A DNA stretch of 64,000 nt from Oceanospirillaceae bacterium (GCA_024640955.1 JAHEDZ010000002.1:1-64000), one strand, 5' to 3'; shown: positions 49,780 through 60,753, counted from the first letter of the stretch. The notes: a model not told the origin generated them from the sequence alone. Made by a program: numbers and translations.

Positions 49780-50811
49780 ATGACTATAAAAACAAATATC
49801 ATGGGCACGCTAACAGCGGCCACAATGATTGGATCTCTATCCTTCAACGCTCAAGCTGAAACGCTCACAATGTCGAATTGGGTTCCACCAGCTCACTTTG
49901 TTAGTGGAATTTTGAAAGACTGGGCTGAAGATGTTAGCGAAGCAACTGAGGGTCGAGTGACTGTCCGCATGCTGCCAAAAGCAGTTGGTAGTCCACCACA
50001 GCATTGGGAGCTAGCTCGCAAAGGGGTCGCTGATATCACTTGGGGAAACTGGACATACGAGCCAGAACGTTTCAAAGCAGTTTGGTTCTCGGAAGTGCCT
50101 TTTATTGGTGACTCAGCTGAAGCTTCATCGCTTGCTTTATGGGATACCTACAAAACTCATCTAGAAGCTAATACAGCGTTCGACGGGGTTAAGGTCCTTG
50201 GTGTAGGGACACTCGGCCCTGGAGTCATTAACCATGGTTCTAAAGATATAGTTACACCGGCAGACCTCGCAAATCAAAAGGTTCGCATGGGCGGACCTAT
50301 TCAAAAAGTACTGATTGAAACAGTGGGTGCGATACCTGTCGCTGCCCCAGCTACTAAAGCCTACGAAATGCTGAATGGTGGTGTCATTGATGCATCACTA
50401 CACCCTATGGAATCAGTTGTTAACTTTCGTCTGGATGGCGTGTTAACCCACCATACTAAGATCCCAGAAGGTTTCTATGATGCTTCGTTCTTCTTGGCTA
50501 TGAATGAGAAAAAATGGAATAAACTTTCTAAAGCTGATAAAGAAGCGATCGAAACTGTTTCAGGTGCGGCATTTGCTAAACTATGGGGTGGAACATTTGA
50601 CGCTCAATCAAAAGCAGCAGAAGAAAAAATGCGCGCCTCTGGTGAGCACAGCTTCAGCGAACCATCTCCAGAGCTGATGGCCTTAATTACAGAAGCTCGC
50701 GAGAAAATCATCAATGAGTGGGCCTCCGATGCTAGTAACTTTGGTATCGACAATCCAATGGAAATTGTCAAATACCATAAAAAACGCTACAACGCTCACG
50801 CTAATAAATAA
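49780..50811 (+). CDS. TRAP transporter substrate-binding protein (DctP family)
   Basis: Signal peptide; MSNWVPPAHFVSGILKDWAEDVSEATEGRVTVRMLPK. Confidence 0.92.
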   Translation: MTIKTNIMGTLTAATMIGSLSFNAQAETLTMSNWVPPAHFVSGILKDWAEDVSEATEGRVTVRMLPKAVGSPPQHWELARKGVADITWGNWTYEPERFKAVWFSEVPFIGDSAEASSLALWDTYKTHLEANTAFDGVKVLGVGTLGPGVINHGSKDIVTPADLANQKVRMGGPIQKVLIETVGAIPVAAPATKAYEMLNGGVIDASLHPMESVVNFRLDGVLTHHTKIPEGFYDASFFLAMNEKKWNKLSKADKEAIETVSGAAFAKLWGGTFDAQSKAAEEKMRASGEHSFSEPSPELMALITEAREKIINEWASDASNFGIDNPMEIVKYHKKRYNAHANK

Positions 50812-50817
50812 CAAAAA

Positions 50818-50840
50818 GGGGCTATCTGTTAGGTAGCCCC
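50818..50840 (+). other. intercistronic stem-loop between dctP- and dctQ-like genes
   Basis: GGGGCTA...TAGCCCC inverted repeat, no long T tract. Confidence 0.65.
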
Positions 50841-50863
50841 TCGCTTTATAGAGGCGGAAGAAC

Positions 50864-51349
50864 ATGAAGCCTATTATAGATAAGACCTTCAAAACCATTG
50901 AGATCATCTTAATGATCTCACTATTCCTAATGGTGGCTCTCACCTTTGCAGATGTATTAGGGCGTCGTCTATTTAATACCCCCATTTACGGTGCACACGA
51001 TTTAACCGAACACTTTATGGCTGTTATTGTATTCACCGGTTTGCCTCTACTCACTGCAGCGAGAGGTCATCTTTGCGTCGACCTATTAGATGGATTCCTA
51101 ATGAAGGACAGTCTGAACTGGTGGCACTTCTTAATTCGCTGCCTTATAGCAGCAGCATTAGGTTTGATTGGTTATCAATTTGTCATTGCGGCCATTGATG
51201 CAACTGAGATTCACGAAGTGAGTCATGAGCTTCTAATTCCACGCAGTTACATGTACTACCTATTTGCTTGCGGCTCATTTACAGCTGGTTTAGCAAGTCT
51301 ATTACCCGCTAGACACCATTCAGATATCACATCCGAGGAACCATTATGA
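50864..51349 (+). CDS. TRAP transporter small permease (DctQ family)
   Basis: LMVALTFADVLGRRLFNTPIYGAHDLTEHFMAVIVFTGLPLL. Confidence 0.9.
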   Translation: MKPIIDKTFKTIEIILMISLFLMVALTFADVLGRRLFNTPIYGAHDLTEHFMAVIVFTGLPLLTAARGHLCVDLLDGFLMKDSLNWWHFLIRCLIAAALGLIGYQFVIAAIDATEIHEVSHELLIPRSYMYYLFACGSFTAGLASLLPARHHSDITSEEPL

Positions 51350-52638
51350 CTCTTGGTTTAATCTGCCTAGGGCTAGTGCTAGTACTGGCATTTTTAAGAG
51401 TGCCTTTGGCCTTCTCTCTTCTAACAGTTAGTTTCTTTGGTATTGCTTGGGATTATGGCTATTCGACGTCAATCACTATGCTCTCCATGACCATATCAGA
51501 CGCTGTGTTCTCATACGATCTAGCCGTGGTACCCCTGTTTATATTGATGGGTAACATCCTATCTAAAACGGGAATAGCGGCAGATTTATTCAGAGCAGCC
51601 AATGCTTATCTAGGACACATTAGAGGTGGATTAGCCCTCTCTACGATGGTGACCTGTGCAGGATTTAGCGCGGTATGCGGTTCGAGTCTTGCAACGGCAG
51701 CCACCATGTCAAAAGTCGCCTACCCCAGCATGAAAAAATACGGATATTCGGATTCACTGGCATCCGCGTCAATAGCAGCTGGTGGCACTCTGGGTATTCT
51801 TATACCGCCATCAATCATTCTAATGATCTATGGCATTCTGACACAGACAAACATTGGGGAACTGTTCATAGCCGGTGTTGTACCGGGATTATTAGGACTA
51901 GCATTTTATATGTTAGCAATATACGTCGTAGCACTCTTCAAGGCAGAACATGCACCACGAGGTGATCGATCAGACGCTAAAGAGAAGGTTGCATCCTTAA
52001 AAGGAGTGTGGCCATTCTTTATGCTGTTTATTCTGATATTTGGAGGCATCTACGCGAAGATATTCACAGCTACAGAAGCAGCGGGCATGGGGGCAGGATT
52101 TGCCTTAATCATAGCCGTTTGGCAAAAGCGGATGACCTGGGCGAAGTTCAAACATATCTTCTTAGATGCATCTTTTACCTCCGTCATGCTCTACTCGGTC
52201 CTATTTGGCGCTATGCTGTTCGCAAAATTTGTATCTTTCTCAGGGCTTGCCGAAGGTATATTGAGTGCAGTTGAGGCTTCAGGTCTGAGTAATTATGAAT
52301 TGATCGCTCTGATCATGATCATATTCCTACTGTTAGGATGTGTAATGGATTCACTAGCCATTATATTGATCTGTGTACCTCTATTCGTCCCAATCGTACT
52401 CGCTAATGGATTCGATCTCATTTGGTTCGGCATCATTGTCGTAGTCGTAACTGAAATAGCCCTAATTACCCCACCGATTGGCATGAACGTATTCGTTCTT
52501 AAGGCGACACTGCCCAATGTATCATTTGCAGCGATTTTCAAAGGGCTGGTTCCATTCATTGGTGTCGATTTACTAAGGCTTATTCTGTTAATAGCAGTAC
52601 CAAGCCTATCACTGGGATTAGTAGAAATAATGCGATGA
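51346..52638 (+). CDS. TRAP transporter large permease (DctM family)
   Basis: VPLFILMGNILSKTGIAADLF, SAVCGSSLATAATMSKVAYPSM; overlaps dctQ stop. Confidence 0.94.
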   Translation: MTLGLICLGLVLVLAFLRVPLAFSLLTVSFFGIAWDYGYSTSITMLSMTISDAVFSYDLAVVPLFILMGNILSKTGIAADLFRAANAYLGHIRGGLALSTMVTCAGFSAVCGSSLATAATMSKVAYPSMKKYGYSDSLASASIAAGGTLGILIPPSIILMIYGILTQTNIGELFIAGVVPGLLGLAFYMLAIYVVALFKAEHAPRGDRSDAKEKVASLKGVWPFFMLFILIFGGIYAKIFTATEAAGMGAGFALIIAVWQKRMTWAKFKHIFLDASFTSVMLYSVLFGAMLFAKFVSFSGLAEGILSAVEASGLSNYELIALIMIIFLLLGCVMDSLAIILICVPLFVPIVLANGFDLIWFGIIVVVVTEIALITPPIGMNVFVLKATLPNVSFAAIFKGLVPFIGVDLLRLILLIAVPSLSLGLVEIMR

Positions 52639-52662
52639 TACGAAATTAAGTGTCATAATTTA

Positions 52663-52703
52663 TAAGGGGCGCTTTACGATTGGTAACCGTAAAGTGCCCT
52701 TTT
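52663..52703 (+). terminator. terminator after island TRAP operon
   Basis: GGGGCGCTTTACG...CGTAAAGTGCCCTTTTT. Confidence 0.8.
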
Positions 52704-52845
52704 TATTAGCCTTTGTAATGAATTTAAGACTACATAAGCGCAGGTAAAACTTAATGAACTGGAAATTTAAAAGACAGCGTTCAATCAGACCAAAGCTTGC
52801 AGAGACGCAATTTAAAAAAAAGCTAGTGCATGAGGACGCTAGACA

Positions 52846-52874
52846 CAAAAAACCCGGCAGAAGCCGGGTTTTTT
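52846..52874 (-). terminator. terminator of rplQ copy 2
   Basis: AAAAAACCCGGCAGAAGCCGGGTTTTTT. Confidence 0.88.
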
Positions 52875-52891
52875 ATGGATCAACTCAGTAC

Positions 52892-53272
52892 TTAGTCTTC
52901 AGAAGACTCAGCAACTGGACGATCAACTAGTTCTACGTAAGCCATAGGTGCAGCGTCGCCAGCGCGGTAGCCACACTTCAGGATGCGGATGTAACCGCCT
53001 GGACGATTCGCGTAGCGAGGGCCCAGTTCGTTAAACAGTTTACCGACAGCAGAGTCGCTACGTGTACGGCTGAAAGCCAGACGACGGTTAGCAACTGAGT
53101 CATTTTTCGCCAGAGTAATCAGTGGCTCTGCAACGCGACGGAGTTCTTTAGCTTTTGGCAGTGTAGTCTTGATCACTTCGTGCTCGATCAGAGACACAGC
53201 CATATTCTTGAACATCGCTTTGCGGTGCGCACTGGTACGATTTAGGTGACGACCAGATTTACGATGACGCAT
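52892..53272 (-). CDS. rplQ: 50S ribosomal protein L17 (alpha operon copy)
   Basis: Downstream of rpoA in standard order; 126 aa. Confidence 0.98.
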   Translation of the reverse strand: MRHRKSGRHLNRTSAHRKAMFKNMAVSLIEHEVIKTTLPKAKELRRVAEPLITLAKNDSVANRRLAFSRTRSDSAVGKLFNELGPRYANRPGGYIRILKCGYRAGDAAPMAYVELVDRPVAESSED

Positions 53273-53306
53273 CTTATGTATCCTTTAAAACTTAGCTTAA
53301 GCCAAC

Positions 53307-54308
53307 TCAGGAAGCCGCTTTCTCGTCGCCTTTGAGGCTAGCCGGTGGCCAGTTCTCAAGACGCATACCCAGGGACAGACCTTTAGATGCCAAGACATCT
53401 TTGATCTCCGTGAGTGACTTTTTACCCAAGTTCGGAGTTTTCAGCAGTTCAACTTCGGTGCGCTGAATCAGGTCACCGATGTAGTAGATCTGCTCAGCCT
53501 TGAGACAGTTAGCAGAACGTACAGTCAGTTCCAGATCATCAACCGGGCGCAGAAGCACTGGATCGATCTCTGGTTCTGCTGGCTCAGCCTTCGCCTGCTC
53601 GCCTGCATCTTCGAGGTCAACAAACACTGCCAGCTGCTGCTGCAGGATCGTTGCCGCACGACGAATGCACTCTTCTGGGTCGATCGTACCATTAGATTCG
53701 ATATCGATAACCAGCTTGTCGAGGTCAGTACGCTGTTCAACACGTGCACTCTCAACAGCGTAAGAGACACGCAGAACTGGGCTGTAGCTAGCATCCAACT
53801 GCAGTCGGCCAATGGCACGAGTTTCGTCTTCATCACTGATGCGGGCATCAGCAGGCTCGTAACCGCGACCACGGGTAACTGTCAGACGCATGTTAAGCGA
53901 ACCTGAAGTCAGGTTAGCAATAACGTGTTCTGGGTTTGCAATCTCAACGTCCTGGTTAACCTGGATGTCACCTGCGGTAACAGCACCTGGGCCAGACTTG
54001 TTGATAGTCAGCACCGCTTCATCGTTGTTGTGCAGAGTAATAGCTACACCTTTGAGGTTGAGGAGGATCTCAATGACATCCTCCTGCACACCTTCAATGG
54101 TGCTGTACTCATGCAGAACACCGTCAATCTCAACTTCAGTTACAGCACAACCTGGCATTGAAGAGAGAAGAATACGGCGCAGCGCATTACCCAGAGTATG
54201 ACCGAAACCACGCTCCAGCGGCTCGAGAACCACCTTTGCACGTGTCTGACTAATCTCCTGTACGTCGATGTGACGCGGGCTTAGAAACTCATTTACTGAA
54301 CGCTGCAT
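53307..54308 (-). CDS. rpoA: DNA-directed RNA polymerase subunit alpha
   Basis: [51 protein letters not shown]; start at MQRSVNEF. Confidence 0.98.
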   Translation of the reverse strand: MQRSVNEFLSPRHIDVQEISQTRAKVVLEPLERGFGHTLGNALRRILLSSMPGCAVTEVEIDGVLHEYSTIEGVQEDVIEILLNLKGVAITLHNNDEAVLTINKSGPGAVTAGDIQVNQDVEIANPEHVIANLTSGSLNMRLTVTRGRGYEPADARISDEDETRAIGRLQLDASYSPVLRVSYAVESARVEQRTDLDKLVIDIESNGTIDPEECIRRAATILQQQLAVFVDLEDAGEQAKAEPAEPEIDPVLLRPVDDLELTVRSANCLKAEQIYYIGDLIQRTEVELLKTPNLGKKSLTEIKDVLASKGLSLGMRLENWPPASLKGDEKAAS

Positions 54309-54333
54309 GTGTGTTCCACCAGTCAAAGTTAGA

Positions 54334-54954
54334 TTACTTAGAGTAGAGCTCTACGATCAACAGTTCGTTGATGTCAGCAGAGAGATCTGAACGCTCAGGA
54401 GCGGACTTAAAAGTACCCTCCATCTTAGCGCCGTCTACTTCGATCCACTCAACTGGTGCACGCTGTGCAGCCAGCTCCAGCGCCGCTTTGATGCGAAGCT
54501 GGTTTTTTGACTTTTCACGTACAGCAACAACGTCACCTGCCTGAACCTGATAAGAAGCGACGTTTACAACAGCGCCATTAACAGTGATCTGACGGTGAGA
54601 AACGATCTGACGTGCTTCAGCACGTGTAGAACCGTAACCCATGCGGTATACAACGTTGTCCAGACGGCTTTCGAGGAGCTGCATCAGGTTTTCACCTGTC
54701 GCGCCCTTACGACGAGCCGCTTCTTTGTAGTATCCACGGAACTGCTTCTCGAGCACACCGTACATACGACGAACTTTCTGTTTTTCACGAAGCTGAAGAC
54801 CGTAGTCAGACAGACGGCCACGACGAGCGCCGTGTACACCTGGTACAGTTTCAGCCTTGCACTTGCTGTCTAATGCGCGAACACCACTCTTCAGGAAGAG
54901 ATCAGTGCCTTCGCGGCGCGACAGCTTGCACTTAGGTCCAATATAACGAGCCAT
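54334..54954 (-). CDS. rpsD: 30S ribosomal protein S4
   Basis: [26 protein letters not shown]. Confidence 0.98.
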   Translation of the reverse strand: MARYIGPKCKLSRREGTDLFLKSGVRALDSKCKAETVPGVHGARRGRLSDYGLQLREKQKVRRMYGVLEKQFRGYYKEAARRKGATGENLMQLLESRLDNVVYRMGYGSTRAEARQIVSHRQITVNGAVVNVASYQVQAGDVVAVREKSKNQLRIKAALELAAQRAPVEWIEVDGAKMEGTFKSAPERSDLSADINELLIVELYSK

Positions 54955-54974
54955 AATTACTTACCGTCTCCAGA

Positions 54975-55364
54975 TTAAACGCGACGTTTCTTCGGTGGCC
55001 GACATCCGTTGTGCGGAATCGGCGTCACGTCAGTGATGTTAGCGATCTTATAACCACAAGCGTTGAGTGCGCGTACTGCAGACTCACGACCTGGGCCAGG
55101 ACCCTTAACAAAAACGTCTAGGTTTTTCAGACCGTACTCAAGTGCAGCCTGACCAGCACGTTCTGCAGCAACCTGTGCAGCAAACGGCGTGCTCTTACGA
55201 GAACCACGGAAGCCGGAGCCACCTGAAGTTGCCCATGACAGAGCATTACCCTGACGATCGGTAATGGTAATGATGGTGTTGTTAAAAGAGGCGTGGATGT
55301 GCGCGAGGCCGTCCGCTACCTGCTTTTTAACCTTTTTACGTGTGCGATTGTTTGGCTTTGCCAT
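54975..55364 (-). CDS. rpsK: 30S ribosomal protein S11
   Basis: [43 protein letters not shown]. Confidence 0.98.
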   Translation of the reverse strand: MAKPNNRTRKKVKKQVADGLAHIHASFNNTIITITDRQGNALSWATSGGSGFRGSRKSTPFAAQVAAERAGQAALEYGLKNLDVFVKGPGPGRESAVRALNACGYKIANITDVTPIPHNGCRPPKKRRV

Positions 55365-55382
55365 AATGGTAATTCCTATCGC

Positions 55383-55739
55383 TTACTTACGGATCGGCTT
55401 ACGCGGTCCCTTACGGGTACGTGCGTTAGTCTTGCTACGCTGACCGCGAACCGGCAGGTTACGACGGTGGCGAATACCACGGAAACAACCGAGGTCCATA
55501 AGACGCTTAATATTCATGTTGACTTCGCGACGCAGGTCGCCTTCTACAGTCAACTTAGTAACTTCACCACGAACATTATCGAGAACTTCTTCAGACAGTT
55601 CGCCAATCTTGGTAGATGGCTCGATGCCTACTGCGGCACAAATCTGCTGTGCAGTTGTGCGGCCGATCCCATAAATGTAGGTCAGAGAAATTACCGCATG
55701 CTTATTGTCAGGAATATTGACGCCAGCTATACGGGCCAT
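55383..55739 (-). CDS. rpsM: 30S ribosomal protein S13
   Basis: [31 protein letters not shown]. Confidence 0.98.
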   Translation of the reverse strand: MARIAGVNIPDNKHAVISLTYIYGIGRTTAQQICAAVGIEPSTKIGELSEEVLDNVRGEVTKLTVEGDLRREVNMNIKRLMDLGCFRGIRHRRNLPVRGQRSKTNARTRKGPRKPIRK

Positions 55740-55804
55740 TCAATGTACTCCAATTCTATTAATTCACTTCCGGCATGAACCGGAACGCAATTCATTCAGT
55801 TCGT

Positions 55805-55860
55805 GGAAGGCGCGCAATCTTACACGTTGATTAAAAATAAATCAACGTTTGCGGCCTTCC
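55805..55860 (-). other. stem-loop in rpmJ-rpsM spacer, candidate alpha-operon leader element
   Basis: CGTTGATT/AATCAACG inner stem nested in GGAAGGC/GCCTTCC outer stem. Confidence 0.45.
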
Positions 55861-55878
55861 CCCCATCAAACGTCAGGA

Positions 55879-55995
55879 TTAACCCTGGCGCTGTTTATGA
55901 CGGGGCTCCACTTTGCAGATCACGCGAACGCTTCCGTTACGACGTACGATCTTGCAGTTACGGCAAATCTTTTTAACAGATGCACGTACTTTCAT
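55879..55995 (-). CDS. rpmJ: 50S ribosomal protein L36
   Basis: [38 protein letters not shown], translated from the raw sequence; missing from the ORF track (38 aa). Confidence 0.97.
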   Translation of the reverse strand: MKVRASVKKICRNCKIVRRNGSVRVICKVEPRHKQRQG

Positions 55996-56012
55996 GGTCC
56001 ACCTCTTTCGGC

Positions 56013-57338
56013 TTAGCGCAGGAAACCTGCGCCGCCCTTAAGATTCGATTTCTTCATCAGGGACTCATACTGGTGTGACATCAAGTGCGACTGCACCTGT
56101 GCCATGAAGTCCATTACCACAACCACGACGATAAGTAGCGAAGTACCACCGAAGTAGAAAGGTACGTTCCATGCGACAACTAGCGCCTGCGGCATCAACG
56201 ATACCCCAGTGATGTAAAGAGCACCAAACAGAGTCAAGCGGCTCAATACTGTGTCGATGTAACGGGCGGACTGCTCACCTGGGCGAATACCCGGAATGAA
56301 GGCACCCGATTTCTTCAGGTTATCTGCCACTTCACGAGGATTAAACATAATCGCCGTGTAGAAGTAGCAGAAGAAGATAATTGCTGCGGCAAACAACAGG
56401 ATATACAGCGGCTGGCCTGGGCCAAGAGCCAATGCAACGTCCTGCAGCCAATCCATACCCTCAGACTGACCAAACCATTGGCCAAGAGAGGCAGGGAACA
56501 GCAGAATAGATGACGCGAAGATCGCCGGGATTACACCCGCCATATTGACCTTCAGCGGCAAATGACTAGTCTGCGCCGCGTAAACGCGACGACCCTGTTG
56601 CCGTTTCGCATAGTTGATTGTTATCCGACGCTGCCCACGTTCCATGAATACCACGAAACCAACAGTCGCCAGTGCCAACACTGCGATAGCCAACAGCGCC
56701 AGGATGTTCAAGTCACCCTGACGAGCCGATTCAAAGGACTGACCGACCGCACCCGGTAGACCCGCCACGATGCCAGCAAAGATCAGAATAGAGATACCGT
56801 TACCGATACCACGCTCTGTCACCTGCTCGCCGAGCCACATCAGGAAGACTGCGCCTGCCACTAGGGTTACAACCGCTACAAAGTAGAAGTTGAACGCAGT
56901 AGTGAAGGCTATGCCCTGATTAGCTAGACCAACCGCCATACCCAGCGCCTGTACAGTTGCCAAAACAACGGTACCGTAACGCGTGTACTGGTTGATCTTA
57001 CGACGGCCCGCTTCACCCTCTTTTTTGAGAGCTTCGAGCTGAGGGCTCACGGCGGTCATCAGCTGCATAATGATCGATGCAGAGATGTACGGCATGATGC
57101 CCAACGCAAGAATAGACATACGCTCGAGCGCACCACCTGAGAACATGTTAAACAGGCTCAGGATAGTACCCTCGTTCTGATCAAAGAGCGCAGCGAGACG
57201 ATCAGGGTTAACACCCGGTACCGGAATATGCGCGCCGATTCGATACACAATAATTGCGATCGCGACGAAGCGAAGACGAGCCCATAACTCACCCAAACCG
57301 CTCTGCATTCCCGCTGATGCTTGTCCTTTGATTGCCAT
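56013..57338 (-). CDS. secY: preprotein translocase subunit SecY
   Basis: [20 protein letters not shown]...[20 protein letters not shown]. Confidence 0.98.
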   Translation of the reverse strand: MAIKGQASAGMQSGLGELWARLRFVAIAIIVYRIGAHIPVPGVNPDRLAALFDQNEGTILSLFNMFSGGALERMSILALGIMPYISASIIMQLMTAVSPQLEALKKEGEAGRRKINQYTRYGTVVLATVQALGMAVGLANQGIAFTTAFNFYFVAVVTLVAGAVFLMWLGEQVTERGIGNGISILIFAGIVAGLPGAVGQSFESARQGDLNILALLAIAVLALATVGFVVFMERGQRRITINYAKRQQGRRVYAAQTSHLPLKVNMAGVIPAIFASSILLFPASLGQWFGQSEGMDWLQDVALALGPGQPLYILLFAAAIIFFCYFYTAIMFNPREVADNLKKSGAFIPGIRPGEQSARYIDTVLSRLTLFGALYITGVSLMPQALVVAWNVPFYFGGTSLLIVVVVVMDFMAQVQSHLMSHQYESLMKKSNLKGGAGFLR

Positions 57339-57772
57339 TAGTCTTCTACCTTACCACCGGCAGCTTCAATAGCAGCTTTAGCGCCTTTGGTCACTTTAAG
57401 ACCTTTGACGGTAACTGCCTTAGTAATTTCGCCAGACAGAATCACGCGTGCAGAGGTGATCTCTTCACGGATGATGTCAGCCTGTTTCAGCGCAGCTAGG
57501 TCGACAGTATCGACACCCGCAGCAACGAGCTCGTTTAAACGAATCTCAGCTACGTAACGCGCCATACGAGAGTTGAAGCCGAACTTAGGCAGACGACGCT
57601 GCAGCGGCATCTGACCGCCTTCAAATCCCGGTTTTACGGAACCGCCAGAGCGGCTTTTCAAACCCTTGTGACCACGGCCACAAGTTTTACCCAGACCAGA
57701 GCCGATACCGCGGCCGACGCGCTTTGGCGCCTGCTTAGAGCCGGCACCCGGGCGTAGAGTGTTCAAACGCAT
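57338..57772 (-). CDS. rplO: 50S ribosomal protein L15
   Basis: [37 protein letters not shown]. Confidence 0.98.
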   Translation of the reverse strand: MRLNTLRPGAGSKQAPKRVGRGIGSGLGKTCGRGHKGLKSRSGGSVKPGFEGGQMPLQRRLPKFGFNSRMARYVAEIRLNELVAAGVDTVDLAALKQADIIREEITSARVILSGEITKAVTVKGLKVTKGAKAAIEAAGGKVED

Positions 57773-57784
57773 TGGGTGATCCTC

Positions 57785-57967
57785 TTACTCGCCTTCTACA
57801 CGAAGCATGTAGCTGACTTTGTTAATCATGCCACGGACTGCTGGAGTATCTTCCAACTCAACAGTGTGGTTCATGCGACGCAGGCCCAGACCGGTGAGGG
57901 TCGCTTTGTGCTTCGGCAAAGTGCCGATTGGGCTACGTACTAGGGTGACTTTTACAGTGTTAGCCAT
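57785..57967 (-). CDS. rpmD: 50S ribosomal protein L30
   Basis: [33 protein letters not shown]. Confidence 0.98.
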   Translation of the reverse strand: MANTVKVTLVRSPIGTLPKHKATLTGLGLRRMNHTVELEDTPAVRGMINKVSYMLRVEGE

Positions 57968-57970
57968 TGC

Positions 57971-58474
57971 TTAGCTCCCCAGAATTTCGTCTACAGACTT
58001 GCCACGCTTAGCAGCAACATCTTCAGGAGACGTCATTGAAGCAAGACCTTTAACAGTCGCGCGAACAACGTTCACCGGGTTAGTTGAGCCATAGCACTTA
58101 GCCAGTACGTTTTCTACACCTGCAAGTTCAAGTACAGCACGCATTGCGCCACCAGCGATTACGCCGGTACCTTCAGATGCTGGCTGCATGTATACCTTTG
58201 AAGCACCGTGACGGGCTTTTACTGGGTACTGCAGAGTGTGGCCATTGAGCTGTACGCTTACCATGTTACGGCGAGCCTGCTCCATAGCCTTCTGAATCGC
58301 AACAGGCACTTCGCGCGCTTTACCGCGACCAAAACCTACACGACCGTTACCATCGCCAACTACAGTCAAAGCTGTGAAGCCGAAGATACGACCACCCTTA
58401 ACTACTTTGGCTACGCGGTTAACCTGAACAAGCTTCTCTTGCAGTTCACCGTCTTTCTGTTCGTGATTTGCCAT
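57971..58474 (-). CDS. rpsE: 30S ribosomal protein S5
   Basis: [47 protein letters not shown]; start at MANHEQ. Confidence 0.97.
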   Translation of the reverse strand: MANHEQKDGELQEKLVQVNRVAKVVKGGRIFGFTALTVVGDGNGRVGFGRGKAREVPVAIQKAMEQARRNMVSVQLNGHTLQYPVKARHGASKVYMQPASEGTGVIAGGAMRAVLELAGVENVLAKCYGSTNPVNVVRATVKGLASMTSPEDVAAKRGKSVDEILGS

Positions 58475-58484
58475 AATGAGACCT

Positions 58485-58835
58485 TTAGAATTCCAGACCG
58501 CCTTCACGTGCAGCGTCTGCTAGAGCAGCTACACGACCGTGGTATTTAAAACCAGAGCGGTCAAACGCAACCTGGCTGACACCTGCTTCTTTAGCACGGC
58601 TCGCGATCAGCGTACCGACTTTCTTAGCAGCGTCGATGTTACCAGTTGCGCCTTCACGCAGTTCTTTTTCAACTGTAGAGGCAGAGGCCAGTACAGCGCT
58701 GCCGTCAGCAGAGATAACTTGCGCATAGATATGACGCGGTGTGCGGTTAACACACAGACGTACTACACCCTGTTCACGCATCTGTGAGCGTGAGCGGCGA
58801 GCACGACGAATACGAGCTTCTTTTTTAACGTTCAT
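58485..58835 (-). CDS. rplR: 50S ribosomal protein L18
   Basis: [41 protein letters not shown]. Confidence 0.98.
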   Translation of the reverse strand: MNVKKEARIRRARRSRSQMREQGVVRLCVNRTPRHIYAQVISADGSAVLASASTVEKELREGATGNIDAAKKVGTLIASRAKEAGVSQVAFDRSGFKYHGRVAALADAAREGGLEF

Positions 58836-58844
58836 AACCCTGCC

Positions 58845-59378
58845 TTACTTCTTCTTAGCTTCTTTACGGCGAACATATTCGTCGACGTAGCGAACACCTT
58901 TACCTTTGTAAGGCTCTGGCGGACGGAAACCACGAATCTCTGCAGCTACCTGACCAACAACCTGCTTGTCAGCACCTTTGATTACAACTTGAGTTGCAGC
59001 AGGAACTTCAGCAGTGATGCCTTCTGGCAGTGCGTATTCGATTGGGTGTGAAAAACCGAGTGACAGGTTCAGAGACTTACCCTGAAGCATGGCACGGTAA
59101 CCTACACCGATAAGTTGCAGCTCTTTTTTGAACCCTTCGCTCACACCAGTAACCATGTTACCGACGATAGCGCGAGTAGTACCTGCGAGCGCCATAGCAC
59201 CTTTAGAACCATCGCGTGGAGCGAAAGTCAGCTGTGCATCACCCTGTTCTACAGCAACAGATGGGTGAATATCGTGAGACAGCTGACCGTTTGAACCTTT
59301 AACGGTAACGGACTGACCTGCGACTGTCACAGTGACGCCTGATGGGAGTGCAACAGGTTTCTTAGCGATACGAGACAT
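58845..59378 (-). CDS. rplF: 50S ribosomal protein L6
   Basis: [34 protein letters not shown]. Confidence 0.98.
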   Translation of the reverse strand: MSRIAKKPVALPSGVTVTVAGQSVTVKGSNGQLSHDIHPSVAVEQGDAQLTFAPRDGSKGAMALAGTTRAIVGNMVTGVSEGFKKELQLIGVGYRAMLQGKSLNLSLGFSHPIEYALPEGITAEVPAATQVVIKGADKQVVGQVAAEIRGFRPPEPYKGKGVRYVDEYVRRKEAKKK

Positions 59379-59390
59379 CCTAATACTCCC

Positions 59391-59783
59391 TTAGAATACG
59401 GTTGCAATAATTTCGCCACCAATACCAGCAGCGCGCGCAGCGCGATCGGTCATTACACCTTTGCTAGTAGAAATGATAGCGACACCCAGACCGTCAGAGA
59501 CCTTCGGCAGATCACCAACACCTTTGTAGATACGCAGAGATGGTTTGCTTACGCGTTTGATCTCAGCGATAACTGGCTTGCCTTCGAAGTATTTCAGTTC
59601 GATAGACAGCACAGGCTTCACATCACCTTCTACAGCGTAGTCAGCAATGTATCCCTCTTCTTTCAGTACTTTCGCGATAGCGATTTTCTGCTTCGAAGAA
59701 GGCATAGCCACAGCAGCTTTTTCAGCCATGTGACCGTTACGGATGCGTGTAAACATATCCGCGAGCGTGTCTTGCATGCTCAT
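59391..59783 (-). CDS. rpsH: 30S ribosomal protein S8
   Basis: [38 protein letters not shown]. Confidence 0.98.
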   Translation of the reverse strand: MSMQDTLADMFTRIRNGHMAEKAAVAMPSSKQKIAIAKVLKEEGYIADYAVEGDVKPVLSIELKYFEGKPVIAEIKRVSKPSLRIYKGVGDLPKVSDGLGVAIISTSKGVMTDRAARAAGIGGEIIATVF

Positions 59784-59883
59784 GCTTTACTTCCTCTAAT
59801 GTGCAGCGCGATGCGGTAGCCACCCAACCTATTTGAGTGGCCCTGTCCACCGCGCTTACCGTTAACCAGCTAGTAGTGGATTA

Positions 59884-60189
59884 TTACCAGCTAGCCTTCT
59901 TAAGACCCGGAACGTCACCGCGCATTGCAGCTTCGCGCAGCTGGTTACGGCACAGACCAAACTTGCGGTAAACCGCGTGTGGACGACCTGTAACCTGACA
60001 GCGGCGCTGTTTACGTACTGGGCTAGCGTCACGTGGCAGTTTCTGCAACGCAACCTGTGCTTCCCAAACTTCTTCTTCAGAAGAAGCTGGTGAAGCGATA
60101 ACCGCTTTAATAGCAGCGCGTTTTTCAGCGTACTTTGCCGCCAACTTTTCGCGCTTACTCTCGCGATTCCACATTGATACCTTAGCCAT
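59884..60189 (-). CDS. rpsN: 30S ribosomal protein S14
   Basis: [25 protein letters not shown]...[24 protein letters not shown]. Confidence 0.98.
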   Translation of the reverse strand: MAKVSMWNRESKREKLAAKYAEKRAAIKAVIASPASSEEEVWEAQVALQKLPRDASPVRKQRRCQVTGRPHAVYRKFGLCRNQLREAAMRGDVPGLKKASW

Positions 60190-60199
60190 AGTCCTACCC

Positions 60200-60739
60200 T
60201 TATTGCTTGAATGGGAACTGCAGCGCGCTCAACAGAGCACGACCTTCGTCGTTCGTCTTCGCCGTAGTCGTGATAGTGATATCAAGACCACGCAGAGTGT
60301 CCACCTTGTCGTAGTCGATCTCTGGGAAGATGATCTGTTCTTTAACGCCCATGCTGTAGTTACCACGACCGTCAAAAGACTTAGGGTTGAGACCACGGAA
60401 GTCACGGATACGTGGAATTGCTACGTCTACCAGACGGTCCAGGAATTCCCACATACGCTCGCCGCGCAGAGTTACCTTACAACCGATTGGCCAACCTTCA
60501 CGAACTTTAAAGCCCGCGACAGATTTACGTGCCTTAGTAATAACCGGCTTCTGACCAGCGATCTGTATCAGATCGTTTACTGCGTTTTCCAGCAGCTTCT
60601 TGTCAGCCAGCGCTTCACCCACACCCATGTTCAGAGTGATTTTAGTGACGCGTGGAACGGCCATTACGTTTGGCGAATTCAGTTCTTCTTTCAGACTCAC
60701 TTTTGCTTCTGAGTCGTAAAGCGCTTTCAATCTAGACAT
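60200..60739 (-). CDS. rplE: 50S ribosomal protein L5
   Basis: [43 protein letters not shown]. Confidence 0.98.
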   Translation of the reverse strand: MSRLKALYDSEAKVSLKEELNSPNVMAVPRVTKITLNMGVGEALADKKLLENAVNDLIQIAGQKPVITKARKSVAGFKVREGWPIGCKVTLRGERMWEFLDRLVDVAIPRIRDFRGLNPKSFDGRGNYSMGVKEQIIFPEIDYDKVDTLRGLDITITTTAKTNDEGRALLSALQFPFKQ

Positions 60740-60753
60740 CTGTTCAACTCCTA

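Noticed and set aside
60203-60712. 169-aa ORF antisense to rplE, plus similar long ORFs opposite ribosomal genes (e.g. 58208-58549, 62075-62479)
   Set aside because: Mirror ORFs over highly conserved ribosomal protein genes, composition unlike proteins; codon-bias artefacts.
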